From the NCBI GenBank assembly GCA_031277685.1, contig JAITLV010000039.1:32310-96309 (forward strand): 64,000 nucleotides of DNA, read 5' to 3'. The notes below the pieces were generated by a model. The model was not told the origin of the DNA, did not search any database, and saw only the letters and a program-made list of their open reading frames with translations. Below are positions 24,568 through 33,587 of this stretch, one piece after another. Made by a program: the position numbers and the translations under genes. Positions within the stretch are counted from its first letter, which is position 1; each line of letters starts with the position of its first letter. The DNA is from Sphingobacterium sp. GTDB lineage: Bacteria; Bacteroidota; Bacteroidia; Sphingobacteriales; Sphingobacteriaceae.

Positions 24568-25869
24568 ATGAAAAAAAATACCAAGATAACAAACCTAAGT
24601 ATAGAGTCTGCCGGATTGCCTAAGGATCCCAAACTGGTTATCGCAGAATATATATGGAACGGTTTTGACGCAAAAGCTACTGAACTCGATATTTCAGTTG
24701 ATAGCAATGAGCTCGGCTATATCAACAGTATCAGCATCAGCGATAATGGTGAAGGTATACTATTCGATACGTTATCGGATTCATTTGGTAATTTTCTCGA
24801 TTCAATTAAAAAAAATAACATCAGACGGAGTTCCTACACTAGAGGGAAAAAAGGAAAAGGTAGGTTTTCCTTTTCATTATTTTCTACAAGAGCCATCTGG
24901 CATACAATTGTAAAAGAAAAAGAGCATTTAAGAGCGTACCATATACAGATTGATAGAGATAGCAAAGAACAATATGATGTGAGCGAAACGAGTTCAATAA
25001 CACATCCATATACAGGTACCCAAGTAAGGCTGGAGGGCGTTTTCGGGCTGAATTCATCCTATTTTGAGTCAAAGGAATTTATGGATTTTCTAGCGCAGGA
25101 ATTTGGCTGGTTTCTATACCTCAACCGTGACCTTGACTATACAATACGAATCAATGGCACTCTGCTGAAGTATGATCATCTAATCCAGGAAACCGATCTG
25201 CTTTCATGGACTATTTATAGCCCTGAAGGGAATTCATCGCATACCTTCCACCTGAATTACATTCGCTGGAACCAACAGATCGGAGACCGCTATTATTATT
25301 ACTTGCTCAATGGTGAAAAAAGAGAAGTTGCCAAGGTGCTCAGTAGCTTTAATAATAACGCGATTGATTTCCATCATTCGGTATACGTAACATCCCACTT
25401 TTTTGACGATTTCAAACAGGAAGATATTAGCGTCTCAACTGATGTAAATCTTTTTACGGGGAAAGAAAAACAAGTTATCTACCGAAACTTGCTTGCTGAA
25501 CTGCGTGATTTTCTAGATCGTAAGCAGAAAAAATATGTCCGTGAAAATGCGGTTGCGATTAAACTCAGGGAATTGGAAAAAAAGGGATTCCTACCCAGTT
25601 ACAATCAGACAGAAGAAGACAAAAAGAGAAAAGATATATTGCTAGCATTGATTCAAGAAGTATATATTGTTGATCCACGTATTTTCTTTGGAGTCAAAAC
25701 TGACCTGATCCGCACCTACCTTGGTTTCCTAGATCTACTATTGCAAACAGAGAAAATCACAGCGATCCTACCTATTATCGAGAAGGCAATTCCACTATCT
25801 GATAAAGAAAGGAACCGTATAAAACAGCTATTAACACCCCTCAATAGTCAAAAAGATGAGCTGATCTAA
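24568..25869 (+). CDS. GHKL (Hsp90-like) ATPase, orphan
   Basis: 433 residues. Bergerat ATP-binding fold at the N-terminus: N box VIAEYIWNGFDAKA (E27, N31), G1 box ISDNGEG (D59, G61, G63), and the lid motif GKKGKGRFSFSLF (93-105). The arrangement is that of the HATPase_c_3 / MORC-like ATP-binding proteins. After a transducer-like beta region (about 150-290) come helices and the tail ELEKKGFLP, LREL and ALIQEVYIVDPRIF. Longer relatives that I recall continue past this point, so the C-terminus may be shortened. No methylase, nuclease or transposase is adjacent. A perfect terminator follows 17 bp after the stop. Role unknown. Confidence 0.82.
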   Translation: MKKNTKITNLSIESAGLPKDPKLVIAEYIWNGFDAKATELDISVDSNELGYINSISISDNGEGILFDTLSDSFGNFLDSIKKNNIRRSSYTRGKKGKGRFSFSLFSTRAIWHTIVKEKEHLRAYHIQIDRDSKEQYDVSETSSITHPYTGTQVRLEGVFGLNSSYFESKEFMDFLAQEFGWFLYLNRDLDYTIRINGTLLKYDHLIQETDLLSWTIYSPEGNSSHTFHLNYIRWNQQIGDRYYYYLLNGEKREVAKVLSSFNNNAIDFHHSVYVTSHFFDDFKQEDISVSTDVNLFTGKEKQVIYRNLLAELRDFLDRKQKKYVRENAVAIKLRELEKKGFLPSYNQTEEDKKRKDILLALIQEVYIVDPRIFFGVKTDLIRTYLGFLDLLLQTEKITAILPIIEKAIPLSDKERNRIKQLLTPLNSQKDELI

Positions 25870-25886
25870 GCCAAATTAACAGTCAT

Positions 25887-25922
25887 TTTTATTTAATGAC
25901 TTTTAGATGTCATTAAATAAAA
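25887..25922 (+). terminator. Strong hairpin after the GHKL gene
   Basis: 14-bp perfect stem TTTTATTTAATGAC (25887-25900) and GTCATTAAATAAAA (25909-25922), loop of 8 nt. Confidence 0.75.
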
Positions 25923-25941
25923 TAAAAAGTTAGAATTTTGC

Positions 25942-25954
25942 TTAACACTGTTAA
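25942..25954. promoter_or_regulatory. TetR operator copy 1
   Basis: TTAACACTGTTAA, perfect dyad, 19 bp upstream of the tetR start. A TTTTG at 25936-25940 just before it may be the -33 element, which places the site inside the tetR promoter. Confidence 0.7.
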
Positions 25955-25973
25955 ATCATTTATGCATTAAAGC

Positions 25974-26573
25974 ATGGGTAGTAAAGAACGCATACAACGC
26001 CTCAAAGATGAGAATAGAACAAATATTCTTGATGCCGCTCTCCAAATCGTAAAGGAAGAGGGATGGCAAGCATTGAGTATGCGTAAAATTGCGGATATCA
26101 TTGAATATACCGCACCTATGATTTATGAGTATTTCGCGAATAAAGATGCTATTTTAACCGAACTCGCTAACCAAGGATACCTCCTACTCGCAAAAAAAGT
26201 CAGACAAGCCAAATCAACCCAGACCGACTTAGAGAAACAATTGGAAGCAATGTGGTTCAGTTATTGGGATTTTGCATTTGAAGAACGTGAGTTGTATCAG
26301 CTGATGTTTGGTGTGGGTACAGCTTGCTGTGGTTTTGAGAAAACCTATAAATGTGCGGAATCTCATGGCAGATTGATCAGTGACGTCATTCGTGAGATCA
26401 TGAAAGATAAAAATCCATCTGAAGATTTGATCTGTAGAAAATATTTTACTTACTGGTCAATCATACATGGACTGATATCCATCAATCTAGTTAATCAAGG
26501 AAATGGAGAGAATACCAACCAAGAAGTACTGAAAGATGCGATCTATGGTATCACCCGTTCGCTTACTGACTAA
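25974..26573 (+). CDS. TetR-family repressor of the first RND pump
   Basis: 199 residues. N-terminal HTH: NILDAALQIVKEEGWQALSMRKIADIIEYTAPMIYEYFANKDAIL (pieces: NILDAALQIVKEEGW, LSMRKIADIIEYTAPMIYEYF), the standard TetR_N domain; the C-terminal ligand-binding part (WFSYWDFAFEERELYQLMFG) belongs to the TetR_C_33/WHG-like type. A CC pair at residues 113-114 may be redox sensitive, which is speculation. Same strand and 78 bp upstream of an RND pump operon. Copies of one 13-bp palindrome stand before tetR, between tetR and the pump genes, and inside the first pump gene, so autoregulation with repression of the pump is likely. Confidence 0.92.
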   Translation: MGSKERIQRLKDENRTNILDAALQIVKEEGWQALSMRKIADIIEYTAPMIYEYFANKDAILTELANQGYLLLAKKVRQAKSTQTDLEKQLEAMWFSYWDFAFEERELYQLMFGVGTACCGFEKTYKCAESHGRLISDVIREIMKDKNPSEDLICRKYFTYWSIIHGLISINLVNQGNGENTNQEVLKDAIYGITRSLTD

Positions 26574-26608
26574 ATTTTTTTATACCAGAAAATACAACGT
26601 TAAAAAAT

Positions 26609-26621
26609 CTAACACCGTTAA
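26609..26621. promoter_or_regulatory. TetR operator copy 2
   Basis: CTAACACCGTTAA matches TTAACACTGTTAA at 11 of 13 positions. It lies between tetR and the first pump gene, 30 bp before the start of the latter. Confidence 0.65.
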
Positions 26622-26651
26622 ATACACCACAACTTCAATTTTTAATATCAC

Positions 26652-27848
26652 ATGAAAACAAATGTATCACCAAGTCTTAAGAAGATTTACATTCCGGCAC
26701 TTAACAGTGTTAAACGAATTAATATCGTAAAGACCGCATATGTGCTTAGTGCAATCTTTTTATACAGCTGCTCAACAGGAACGAGCAAACCTATTGATCC
26801 TCCCCCTGTTAGCCTTCCTGTAGTCGCTATCGAAAATGGTAATGAAACAGTCTATCAGGAATATCCGGCAACGATTGAAGCTTCAGCCAATATTGAAATC
26901 AGACCTCAGGTAGAGGGTATTTTGGAGCAAATATATGTCGATGAAGGTGCTAAAGTCAATAAAGGACAAGCTCTTTTTAAAATTAACGACCGCCCATACC
27001 AAGAACAATTGAATCAAGCCAAAGCTAATTTGTTGGCAGCTAAAGCGACATTGGAAAATGCTGAGCTGGAAGTCGAAAAGAAAACCAAGTTAGTAAATAC
27101 AAAGGTATTGACAGACTTTCAGTTGAAAACTGCAATTAGTGCACGAAATGCTGCTAAAGCCAATGTACAGCTGGCTGTCTCAGCTGTGGAAGCAGCAAAG
27201 ATAAATGTTGGCTATACACTTATCCGTGCTTCGGCTGAAGGATATATCGGCAGACTACAACGAAAACAAGGTAGTTTGGTGGGCCCAACTGACTCTCAAC
27301 CTTTAACAGCACTGTCAAATGTCAGAGATCTACACGTTTATTTCTCATTGGGTGAAAATGATTTTATCGCTTTCAAAAATAACACGGAAGGAAATAATCT
27401 CCAACAAAAACTAAACAACCTGCCTCCGATCAGTTTGGTTCTGTCCGACCAGACCATCTATGACCAAAAAGGAAAAATAGATATGGTTGATGGCCAGTTT
27501 GATAAAAACACAGGTGCTATTACCCTACGTGCTACATTCAGCAATCCTGAAGGAGTTTTACGCAATGGTAACACAGGTCGTGTCAGACTGCAAAAGAAAT
27601 ATGACCAAACGCTGCTAGTACCACAATTGGCAACAATCGAGATGCAGGATAAAATCTTTGTCTATACAGTTGGAAAAGAAAATAAAGTTGTACAGCAGCC
27701 TATTACTGTTATTGGAAAAAGTGGTGCAAACTACCTCGTAAGTAAAGGAATCAATCCGGGAGACCGTATTGTTTACAAGGGCATTGATTTGCTTCAAGAC
27801 GGACAAAAAATCACACCACAACCTGTATCAAAAGACAGCATCAATTAA
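26652..27848 (+). CDS. RND efflux periplasmic adaptor (HlyD/AcrA family), system 1
   Basis: 398 residues. Lipoprotein: a basic N-terminal stretch of ~24 residues leads into TAYVLSAIFLYSC, with the lipobox Cys near residue 40, an unusually late position. Domains in order: barrel-sandwich half (VEGILEQIYVDEGAKVNKGQALFKI), alpha hairpin (AKANLLAAKATLENAEL and following), second lipoyl half (YTLIRASAEGYIG), beta barrel, membrane-proximal domain (GKSGANYLVSKGINPGDRIVYKG). It links the inner-membrane pump to the outer-membrane channel. No alternative downstream start codon exists before the lipobox, so the copy-3 operator at 26701 lies in coding sequence. First gene of a three-gene operon. Confidence 0.95.
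   Translation: MKTNVSPSLKKIYIPALNSVKRINIVKTAYVLSAIFLYSCSTGTSKPIDPPPVSLPVVAIENGNETVYQEYPATIEASANIEIRPQVEGILEQIYVDEGAKVNKGQALFKINDRPYQEQLNQAKANLLAAKATLENAELEVEKKTKLVNTKVLTDFQLKTAISARNAAKANVQLAVSAVEAAKINVGYTLIRASAEGYIGRLQRKQGSLVGPTDSQPLTALSNVRDLHVYFSLGENDFIAFKNNTEGNNLQQKLNNLPPISLVLSDQTIYDQKGKIDMVDGQFDKNTGAITLRATFSNPEGVLRNGNTGRVRLQKKYDQTLLVPQLATIEMQDKIFVYTVGKENKVVQQPITVIGKSGANYLVSKGINPGDRIVYKGIDLLQDGQKITPQPVSKDSIN
26701..26713. promoter_or_regulatory. TetR operator copy 3, intragenic
   Basis: TTAACAGTGTTAA is the exact reverse complement of operator copy 1 and lies 50 bp inside the adaptor gene. A roadblock or looping site is possible. Confidence 0.5.
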
Positions 27849-27868
27849 TATTATAACGCGACAAACTC

Positions 27869-30800
27869 ATGCTTAAGAAATTTATAGAAAGGCCTGTACT
27901 TGCCACCGTAATTTCCATATTACTTGTAATATTGGGAGTAATTGGCATCCTAAAGCTGCCATTACAGCAATTTCCAGATATTGCTCCTCCTGCGGTACAG
28001 GTAACAGCATTATATCCCGGCGCAAATGCCGAAACAGTACTCCGTGCTGTTGCTCCTTCTTTGGAAGAGTCCATCAATGGTGTCGAAAATATGAGCTACA
28101 TGAGCTCTACCGCCAGTAATGACGGATCATTGATGATCACAGTATATTTTAAACTTGGTACTGATCCCGACCAAGCTGCTGTCAACGTACAAAACCGTGT
28201 GGCACAGGCGACCAGCCAACTCCCGGCTGAAGTAGTACAGGCTGGGATTACAACGGCCAAACAACAAAATAGCTTAATCATGGTATTAGACCTGTATACT
28301 GAGGATGAAGGTAAATATGATCAAACCTTTCTCACCAACTACGCACAGATCAATATCATTCCAGAGCTTAAACGTATCCCTGGGGTGGGACAAGCATCGG
28401 TTTTTGGCGGTAGTAAAGATTACTCCATGCGTGTATGGCTTAATCCAAACCAAATGGCTGCTTACAAGCTGACACCTGAAGAAGTAATGGGAGCTATTCA
28501 GGATAAAAACGTAGAAGCCGCTCCAGGAAAATTTGGAGAAAGTAGCCGCGAAGCTTTTGAATTTGTCATTAAGTATAAAGGTAAACTTAACCAGCCGAGC
28601 GATTATGAAAATATCATTATCCGTTCAAACACAGATGGGTCTGTGTTGAAGCTCAAAGATGTAGCTCGTGTTGAATTAGGGTCTTATACTTATGCCAGTA
28701 AGACGCGTATCAACGGAAAATCGGGCCTCAACATTGGTGTAATGCAACTAGCGGGTTCCAATGCCAATGAAATTCAGATCGCCATACAGGAGTTTATGAA
28801 AAAAGCTTCATTAAGCTTTCCTAAAGGTGTAAAATATCTCGTTTTATATAACACCAAAGATGCGCTCGATCAGTCCATTGATCAAGTTAAACACACCTTG
28901 ATCGAAGCATTTATACTCGTCTTTTTGGTTGTTTTCTTATTTCTTCAGGATTTCAGATCAACACTTATACCTGCCATTGCTGTACCAGTAGCGATCGTCG
29001 GAACATTCTTCTTTATGCAGCTTTTTGGCTTCTCGATCAATCTACTGACACTATTCGCATTAGTGCTGGCGATCGGTATTGTCGTCGATGATGCCATCGT
29101 TGTGGTCGAGGCTGTCCATGCCAAGATGGAACATAATAATCTCCCGCCCAAATTGGCAACCACATCGGCAATGAGTGAAATTACAGGTGCTATTATCTCC
29201 ATTACATTGGTCATGTCGGCCGTATTTCTTCCTATTGGTTTTATGGAAGGCTCGACGGGCGTCTTTTATAGACAGTTTGCCTTTACGCTGGCCATAGCGA
29301 TTGTGATTTCGGCGATTAATGCATTGACCTTAAGTCCGGCGCTCTGTGCACTGTTTTTAAAACCTACACATCATGCAAATCACGCAAACAAGAAACTGAA
29401 TTTCAAAGAACGTTTCTTTACAGGCTTCAATGTTGGTTTTGACCGCCTGACCAAAAACTACTTGGGTAGTTTACGTTTTCTGATCCGCTACAAATGGGTC
29501 GCTTTTGCAGGTTTGGGAATCACTTTGCTACTGACAATCTTTATGATTCGTCGTACACCTACCGGATTTATCCCTTCCGAAGACCAAGGTTTTATCGCAA
29601 TATCATTTTCTATGCCGGCTGGTGCCTCTTTGGATCGTACTTCGGAAGCATTGGCGGAAGCTGAAAAACAACTTCAACATGCCGATTTTACAAAGACTTT
29701 GAACGTACTGGCTGGTTTCAATATCTTAACCCAGTCAACCAGTCCATCCGCAGGAGTTGCATTTATTCTGTTGAAACCACATGAAGAACGTGGCAATATC
29801 AAGGATATCAATGGGATTATGGCTGATGTTAATCAACGCTTGTCAAGCATTAAAGGCGCAAACTTCTTCGTATTTACCTTCCCTACGGTTCCAGGATTTA
29901 GTAATGTGGATGGTCTCGATATGGTTCTTCAGGATAGAACTGGTGGACAGCTTGGTAAATTCAGTACAATAGGTCAGGGTTTCATTGGCGAACTTATGAA
30001 ACGCCCTGAAATCATGATGGCTTTTACAACGTTTAAAGCGAACTACCCACAATATGAGCTCCAGGTAGATGATATCAAGGCCGAACAACTTGGTGTAAGT
30101 ACCAAAAGTATCTTGCAGACCATGCAAGCTTACTTTGGAAGTGCGCAAGCATCCGATTTTAATAGATTTGGAAAATATTATCGTGTTATGGTTCAGGCAG
30201 ATGCAAAAGACCGAAATGAACCGACATCCATGGATGGAATATTTGTTAAAAATAGATTGGGAGACATGGTACCGATCAATACTTTGGTAAAATTAGAGCG
30301 GGTATATGGTCCTGAGACCGCATCACGTTACAATTTATTTAATTCGATTGGTATAAATGCGATTCCAAAACCTGGTTATAGTTCAGGTGATGCTATCCGT
30401 GCCGTTGAAGAAGTTGCCAAGCAGCATTTGCCTACCGGATTTACCTATGAATTTTCGGGGATGACGAAAGAAGAGATCGTTTCTGGAGGACAGTCAACAC
30501 TTATTTTTATCCTCTGTTTAATCTTTGTCTACTTCTTGCTAGCAGCACAATATGAAAGTTACATTATCCCGTTGGCCGTTATAATCTCTATTCCAACAGG
30601 TATATTTGGAGTTTTTGCGGCAATTACGCTGACAGATATCGCCAATAATATTTACGTTCAGGTCGCTTTGGTCATGCTGATCGGCTTACTGGCGAAGAAT
30701 GCTATTCTAATTGTTGAGTTTGCCATCCAGGGCCGCAAGCAGGGATTATCCATACCAAGTGCCGCGCTTAAAGCAGCGCGCTTACGTTTGAGACCTATTA

Positions 30801-31057
30801 TCATGACATCACTCGCATTTATTGTTGGTATGATACCGATGATGTCCGCCGTTGGCCCTTCAGCACAAGGTAATCACTCGATCAGTATTGCGGCGGCGGG
30901 CGGAATGCTTACCGGAGTTGTATTAGGACTCTTTATCATCCCTATCCTCTTTATCGTGTTCCAATATATACAGGAGAAAGTAAGCGGTACGCAGCAAGAG
31001 AAACAACAGGAAAATGAATCCATTTCTTTGGAAATTCCTGTACACACAAATAATTAG
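27869..31057 (+). CDS. RND multidrug efflux permease (HAE-1), system 1
   Basis: 1062 residues, inner-membrane AcrB-type proton-driven pump; twelve helices in two repeats, each with a large periplasmic loop. N-terminus MLKKFIERPVLATVISILL is the family signature. Proton relay aspartates are in GIVVDDAIVVVEAVHAKM (TM4) and the conserved lysine in the second half is in IGLLAKNAILIVEF. Pore-domain motifs AAPGKFGESS and periplasmic TTAKQQNS are present. 20 bp after the adaptor gene, 6 bp before the channel gene. The tail is hydrophilic and rich in Q/E. Probably exports hydrophobic or amphiphilic toxicants. Confidence 0.97.
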   Translation: MLKKFIERPVLATVISILLVILGVIGILKLPLQQFPDIAPPAVQVTALYPGANAETVLRAVAPSLEESINGVENMSYMSSTASNDGSLMITVYFKLGTDPDQAAVNVQNRVAQATSQLPAEVVQAGITTAKQQNSLIMVLDLYTEDEGKYDQTFLTNYAQINIIPELKRIPGVGQASVFGGSKDYSMRVWLNPNQMAAYKLTPEEVMGAIQDKNVEAAPGKFGESSREAFEFVIKYKGKLNQPSDYENIIIRSNTDGSVLKLKDVARVELGSYTYASKTRINGKSGLNIGVMQLAGSNANEIQIAIQEFMKKASLSFPKGVKYLVLYNTKDALDQSIDQVKHTLIEAFILVFLVVFLFLQDFRSTLIPAIAVPVAIVGTFFFMQLFGFSINLLTLFALVLAIGIVVDDAIVVVEAVHAKMEHNNLPPKLATTSAMSEITGAIISITLVMSAVFLPIGFMEGSTGVFYRQFAFTLAIAIVISAINALTLSPALCALFLKPTHHANHANKKLNFKERFFTGFNVGFDRLTKNYLGSLRFLIRYKWVAFAGLGITLLLTIFMIRRTPTGFIPSEDQGFIAISFSMPAGASLDRTSEALAEAEKQLQHADFTKTLNVLAGFNILTQSTSPSAGVAFILLKPHEERGNIKDINGIMADVNQRLSSIKGANFFVFTFPTVPGFSNVDGLDMVLQDRTGGQLGKFSTIGQGFIGELMKRPEIMMAFTTFKANYPQYELQVDDIKAEQLGVSTKSILQTMQAYFGSAQASDFNRFGKYYRVMVQADAKDRNEPTSMDGIFVKNRLGDMVPINTLVKLERVYGPETASRYNLFNSIGINAIPKPGYSSGDAIRAVEEVAKQHLPTGFTYEFSGMTKEEIVSGGQSTLIFILCLIFVYFLLAAQYESYIIPLAVIISIPTGIFGVFAAITLTDIANNIYVQVALVMLIGLLAKNAILIVEFAIQGRKQGLSIPSAALKAARLRLRPIIMTSLAFIVGMIPMMSAVGPSAQGNHSISIAAAGGMLTGVVLGLFIIPILFIVFQYIQEKVSGTQQEKQQENESISLEIPVHTNN

Positions 31058-31063
31058 TGAACA

Positions 31064-32509
31064 ATGACAACATCAAAATATATGCATAGAAAAGCAAAGC
31101 TACTGACAGTTTTCATCTTATCTTTTGTTGCGTGGTCCTGTAAGACAGATAAACTGGTTAGCAATAAGCACCTTGCATCAAATCTGCCTGAGCAATATCG
31201 CGATCAGGGAGCAACGTCGCAAGAAAATAATATCGGTTCTATTCCATGGCGCGATTTCTTCAAAGATCCTGTTTTGCAAAGTTTGATCGACAGTGCAATC
31301 CAACATAACTTGGATATGCAATTGGCATTAAAAAATATAGAGTCATCTCAGTTAAGTATGAGACAGGCAAAAGCCAACTATCTTCCTACGGCACAATTGC
31401 AAATCAGGGGGAATACAACCAACCCCTCCAATAACAGCATGAATGGACTTAGCTTGGCGCAATTTTTAAAGCAGCATCATGTTGAAGATTACACTGCTTC
31501 CATCGGCTTATCGTGGGAGGCAGATCTATGGGGAAAAATCAAGAGCCAGAACGCTGCTGCATTAGCCTCCTATCTACAAACTGAGGAAGCTAAAAAAGTG
31601 ATACAAACACAATTGATTGCTCAGGTGGCGCAAGGTTATTATCAACTGTTGATGCTTTATCAGTTACGAGATATCGCGCAGCAAAATTTGCAGCTAAGTG
31701 ATACCACACTCCGTATTGTCAAACAACAATATGAAGTTGGCGATATTACATTACTTGCCTTAGAGCAAGTGGATGCCCAACGTTTATCCGCTGCAGCACT
31801 GATCCCGGATTTTGAACAGCAGATTCGCCTTCAGGAAAATGCGATTCAAATCCTAAGTGGTAAACTTCCTGCAGAAATCAAAACACAGGAGAAATTGGTC
31901 AATGTTCGTTTCCCCGAAGATCTAGCGACAGGAGTACCAGCGGATTTATTAAGCCACCGTCCTGATGTAAAGCAGGCTGAACTTGCGGTTACAGCTTCCC
32001 AGGCGTATCAACAATCTGCCAAAGCAAAAATGTACCCTTCATTGGTCATTAGTGCCGAAGCGGGTGTCAATGCATTTAAAACCAGTAATTGGTTTAATCT
32101 GCCGGCATCTTTATTCGGTGCGATCACAGGAAGTATTACACAACCGATTTTTCAACGCAGAGAGCTGAAAACACAATATGAGCTGGCACGTATAGAGCAG
32201 GAAAAGAATATTATGATTTTCAAACAAAAGGTTATTTCCGCAGCTGGAGAAGTTTCTGATGCTCTGGTCTCTATTCAAAAACTAAAAGAAAAACAACAGA
32301 TTACAACAGACAGAACCAACCGTTTAAAAGAAGCAACAAAACATGCTAACCTCTTGTTTGAAACAGGTATGGCAACCTATCTAGAAGTAATTACTGCGCA
32401 AAGCAACATATTGCAGAGTGAATTAGAGCTTGCGCAAGTCAAGAAAGCTGAACTTTCTGCTGTAGTAGATCTCTACCGCTCCCTAGGTGGCGGATGGAGC
32501 AACAATTAG
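31064..32509 (+). CDS. RND outer-membrane channel (NodT/OprM family), system 1
   Basis: 481 residues, lipoprotein (FVAWSCKTD, Cys at about residue 26), outer-membrane factor of the tripartite pump. Two copies of the OEP repeat: helices with LALKNIESSQLSMRQAKANYLPT and the second half with RPDVKQAELAVTASQAYQQSAKAKMYPSL (pieces: RPDVKQAELAVTAS, SAKAKMYPSL), plus the conserved TYLEVITAQSNILQSELELA near the C-terminus. The alternative start at 31082 gives a shorter signal peptide. It closes the operon; a strong terminator follows. Confidence 0.95.
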   Translation: MTTSKYMHRKAKLLTVFILSFVAWSCKTDKLVSNKHLASNLPEQYRDQGATSQENNIGSIPWRDFFKDPVLQSLIDSAIQHNLDMQLALKNIESSQLSMRQAKANYLPTAQLQIRGNTTNPSNNSMNGLSLAQFLKQHHVEDYTASIGLSWEADLWGKIKSQNAAALASYLQTEEAKKVIQTQLIAQVAQGYYQLLMLYQLRDIAQQNLQLSDTTLRIVKQQYEVGDITLLALEQVDAQRLSAAALIPDFEQQIRLQENAIQILSGKLPAEIKTQEKLVNVRFPEDLATGVPADLLSHRPDVKQAELAVTASQAYQQSAKAKMYPSLVISAEAGVNAFKTSNWFNLPASLFGAITGSITQPIFQRRELKTQYELARIEQEKNIMIFKQKVISAAGEVSDALVSIQKLKEKQQITTDRTNRLKEATKHANLLFETGMATYLEVITAQSNILQSELELAQVKKAELSAVVDLYRSLGGGWSNN

Positions 32510-32553
32510 TACCAGGAATTGCAATTTTTCTAATTTTATATCACATATCTGGG

Positions 32554-32588
32554 AGACAGGGGACCGCGAGGGGCCCCTGTCTTATTTT
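32554..32588 (+). terminator. Terminator of RND operon 1
   Basis: AGACAGGGG (32554-32562), an 11-nt loop, CCCCTGTCT (32574-32582), then TATTTT. GC-rich against the local background. Confidence 0.88.
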
Positions 32589-32769
32589 GAAATAATAGCT
32601 CACAATTTAAAGTCCCCCCTCACCTTCTGGATCATCTAGCATCAAACCAGTGATTCCGTACAGCATTTCTTTAATATCATCGTTATAAATCCTTCAAACC
32701 TTGGAATAAAAGAAACAAATGCATTCACTATAATGCAGTTACTTTTGTAAAACAATAAATTTAACAACT

Positions 32770-33252
32770 ATGAGAGATTTAAAAAAGATTGCATTGGTAT
32801 GTTGTATTGCCATTTGCACTTTACTGATCGCGAGCTGCAGTAAAGATGATGAAGTTATTCAGGAGCCTCAGCTGACACCAAGCGAAGTATTGGCGAGTAC
32901 AGCATGGGAAACAACAAATGCCAAAAATAACAAAGGTGAAGATGTGGCATTGACAGACGCCAGTGTCTCAAATTTTGTCGGTTTTGCTTACTTTAAATCA
33001 GATGGTACATTTACGATGTTCAATCTGGATGACTCGCCAAAAATGCATGGTGACTGGAGCGTTCCAGCAGATGGAAAAACACGCACCATTGTTGCAAAAA
33101 ATGCAGCTGGAGAAACCCTTTTCACACGGGTAGTAGATATTACTGTATTGACAAAAAAGGAATTTACGTACCGAATCTATCCAAACAACGAGGATAAAAC
33201 CGTTTATTTCGATATTATCCATACACCAACAACACACACGGAACCAAAATAA
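32770..33252 (+). CDS. DUF4822 lipoprotein
   Basis: 160 residues. Lipoprotein signal ending LLIASC (Cys near residue 23). The mature domain is a single DUF4822: LASTAWETTNAKNNKGEDVALTD, FVGFAYFKSDGTFTMFNLDDSPKMHGDWSV and a final FTYRIYPNNEDKTVYFDIIHTPT (given in pieces: VGFAYFKSDGTFTMFNL and YFDIIHTPT). The fold resembles lipocalin-type small beta barrels; function unknown. It sits alone between the two RND cassettes, with its own terminators on both sides, and need not belong to either. Confidence 0.88.
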   Translation: MRDLKKIALVCCIAICTLLIASCSKDDEVIQEPQLTPSEVLASTAWETTNAKNNKGEDVALTDASVSNFVGFAYFKSDGTFTMFNLDDSPKMHGDWSVPADGKTRTIVAKNAAGETLFTRVVDITVLTKKEFTYRIYPNNEDKTVYFDIIHTPTTHTEPK

Positions 33253-33300
33253 TCAGCAGAGACTATCTGATTATATAAAGGCAAAATCTACTTTTAAACC

Positions 33301-33345
33301 ATAAGGATTGACAAAATTATAATTTTATCAATCCTTATTTTTTTC
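33301..33345 (+). terminator. Intrinsic terminator after DUF4822
   Basis: ATAAGGATTGA (33301-33311) pairs with TCAATCCTTAT (33328-33338), enclosing a further AAAATTATAATTTT dyad, then a run of T. It occupies the start of the 335-bp gap 33253-33587, which otherwise holds only the repeat pair at 33482-33514. Confidence 0.88.
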
Positions 33346-33481
33346 TATATAGCTGGCACCTAGAAAATAACAGATCAAATACTGTTATTTTGATTGCAAA
33401 ACAGAAAAGAATTCCTTATATTATAAGTTGAGGACAGGGATCAAAAGATTTAGACAATATACGATTGGGTTGCATCAAATT

Positions 33482-33514
33482 GATATTTCAGCTCGCTCTT
33501 TGTACGTTTCAGAA
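33482..33514 (+). promoter_or_regulatory. Candidate LytTR site upstream of the sensor kinase gene
   Basis: TACGTTTCAGAA (33503-33514) matches the repeat unit found before RND operon 2 at 11 of 12 positions. A weaker copy ending in TTTCAG (33486-33491) precedes it with a period of exactly 21 bp. Suggests autoregulation of the two-component system. Confidence 0.5.
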
Positions 33515-33587
33515 TAAATTTGTGATCCAATCCTTAAACGAATTGCGAAATTTGTAGTGATTTAATAGCTATATATAAGTAAAACGA

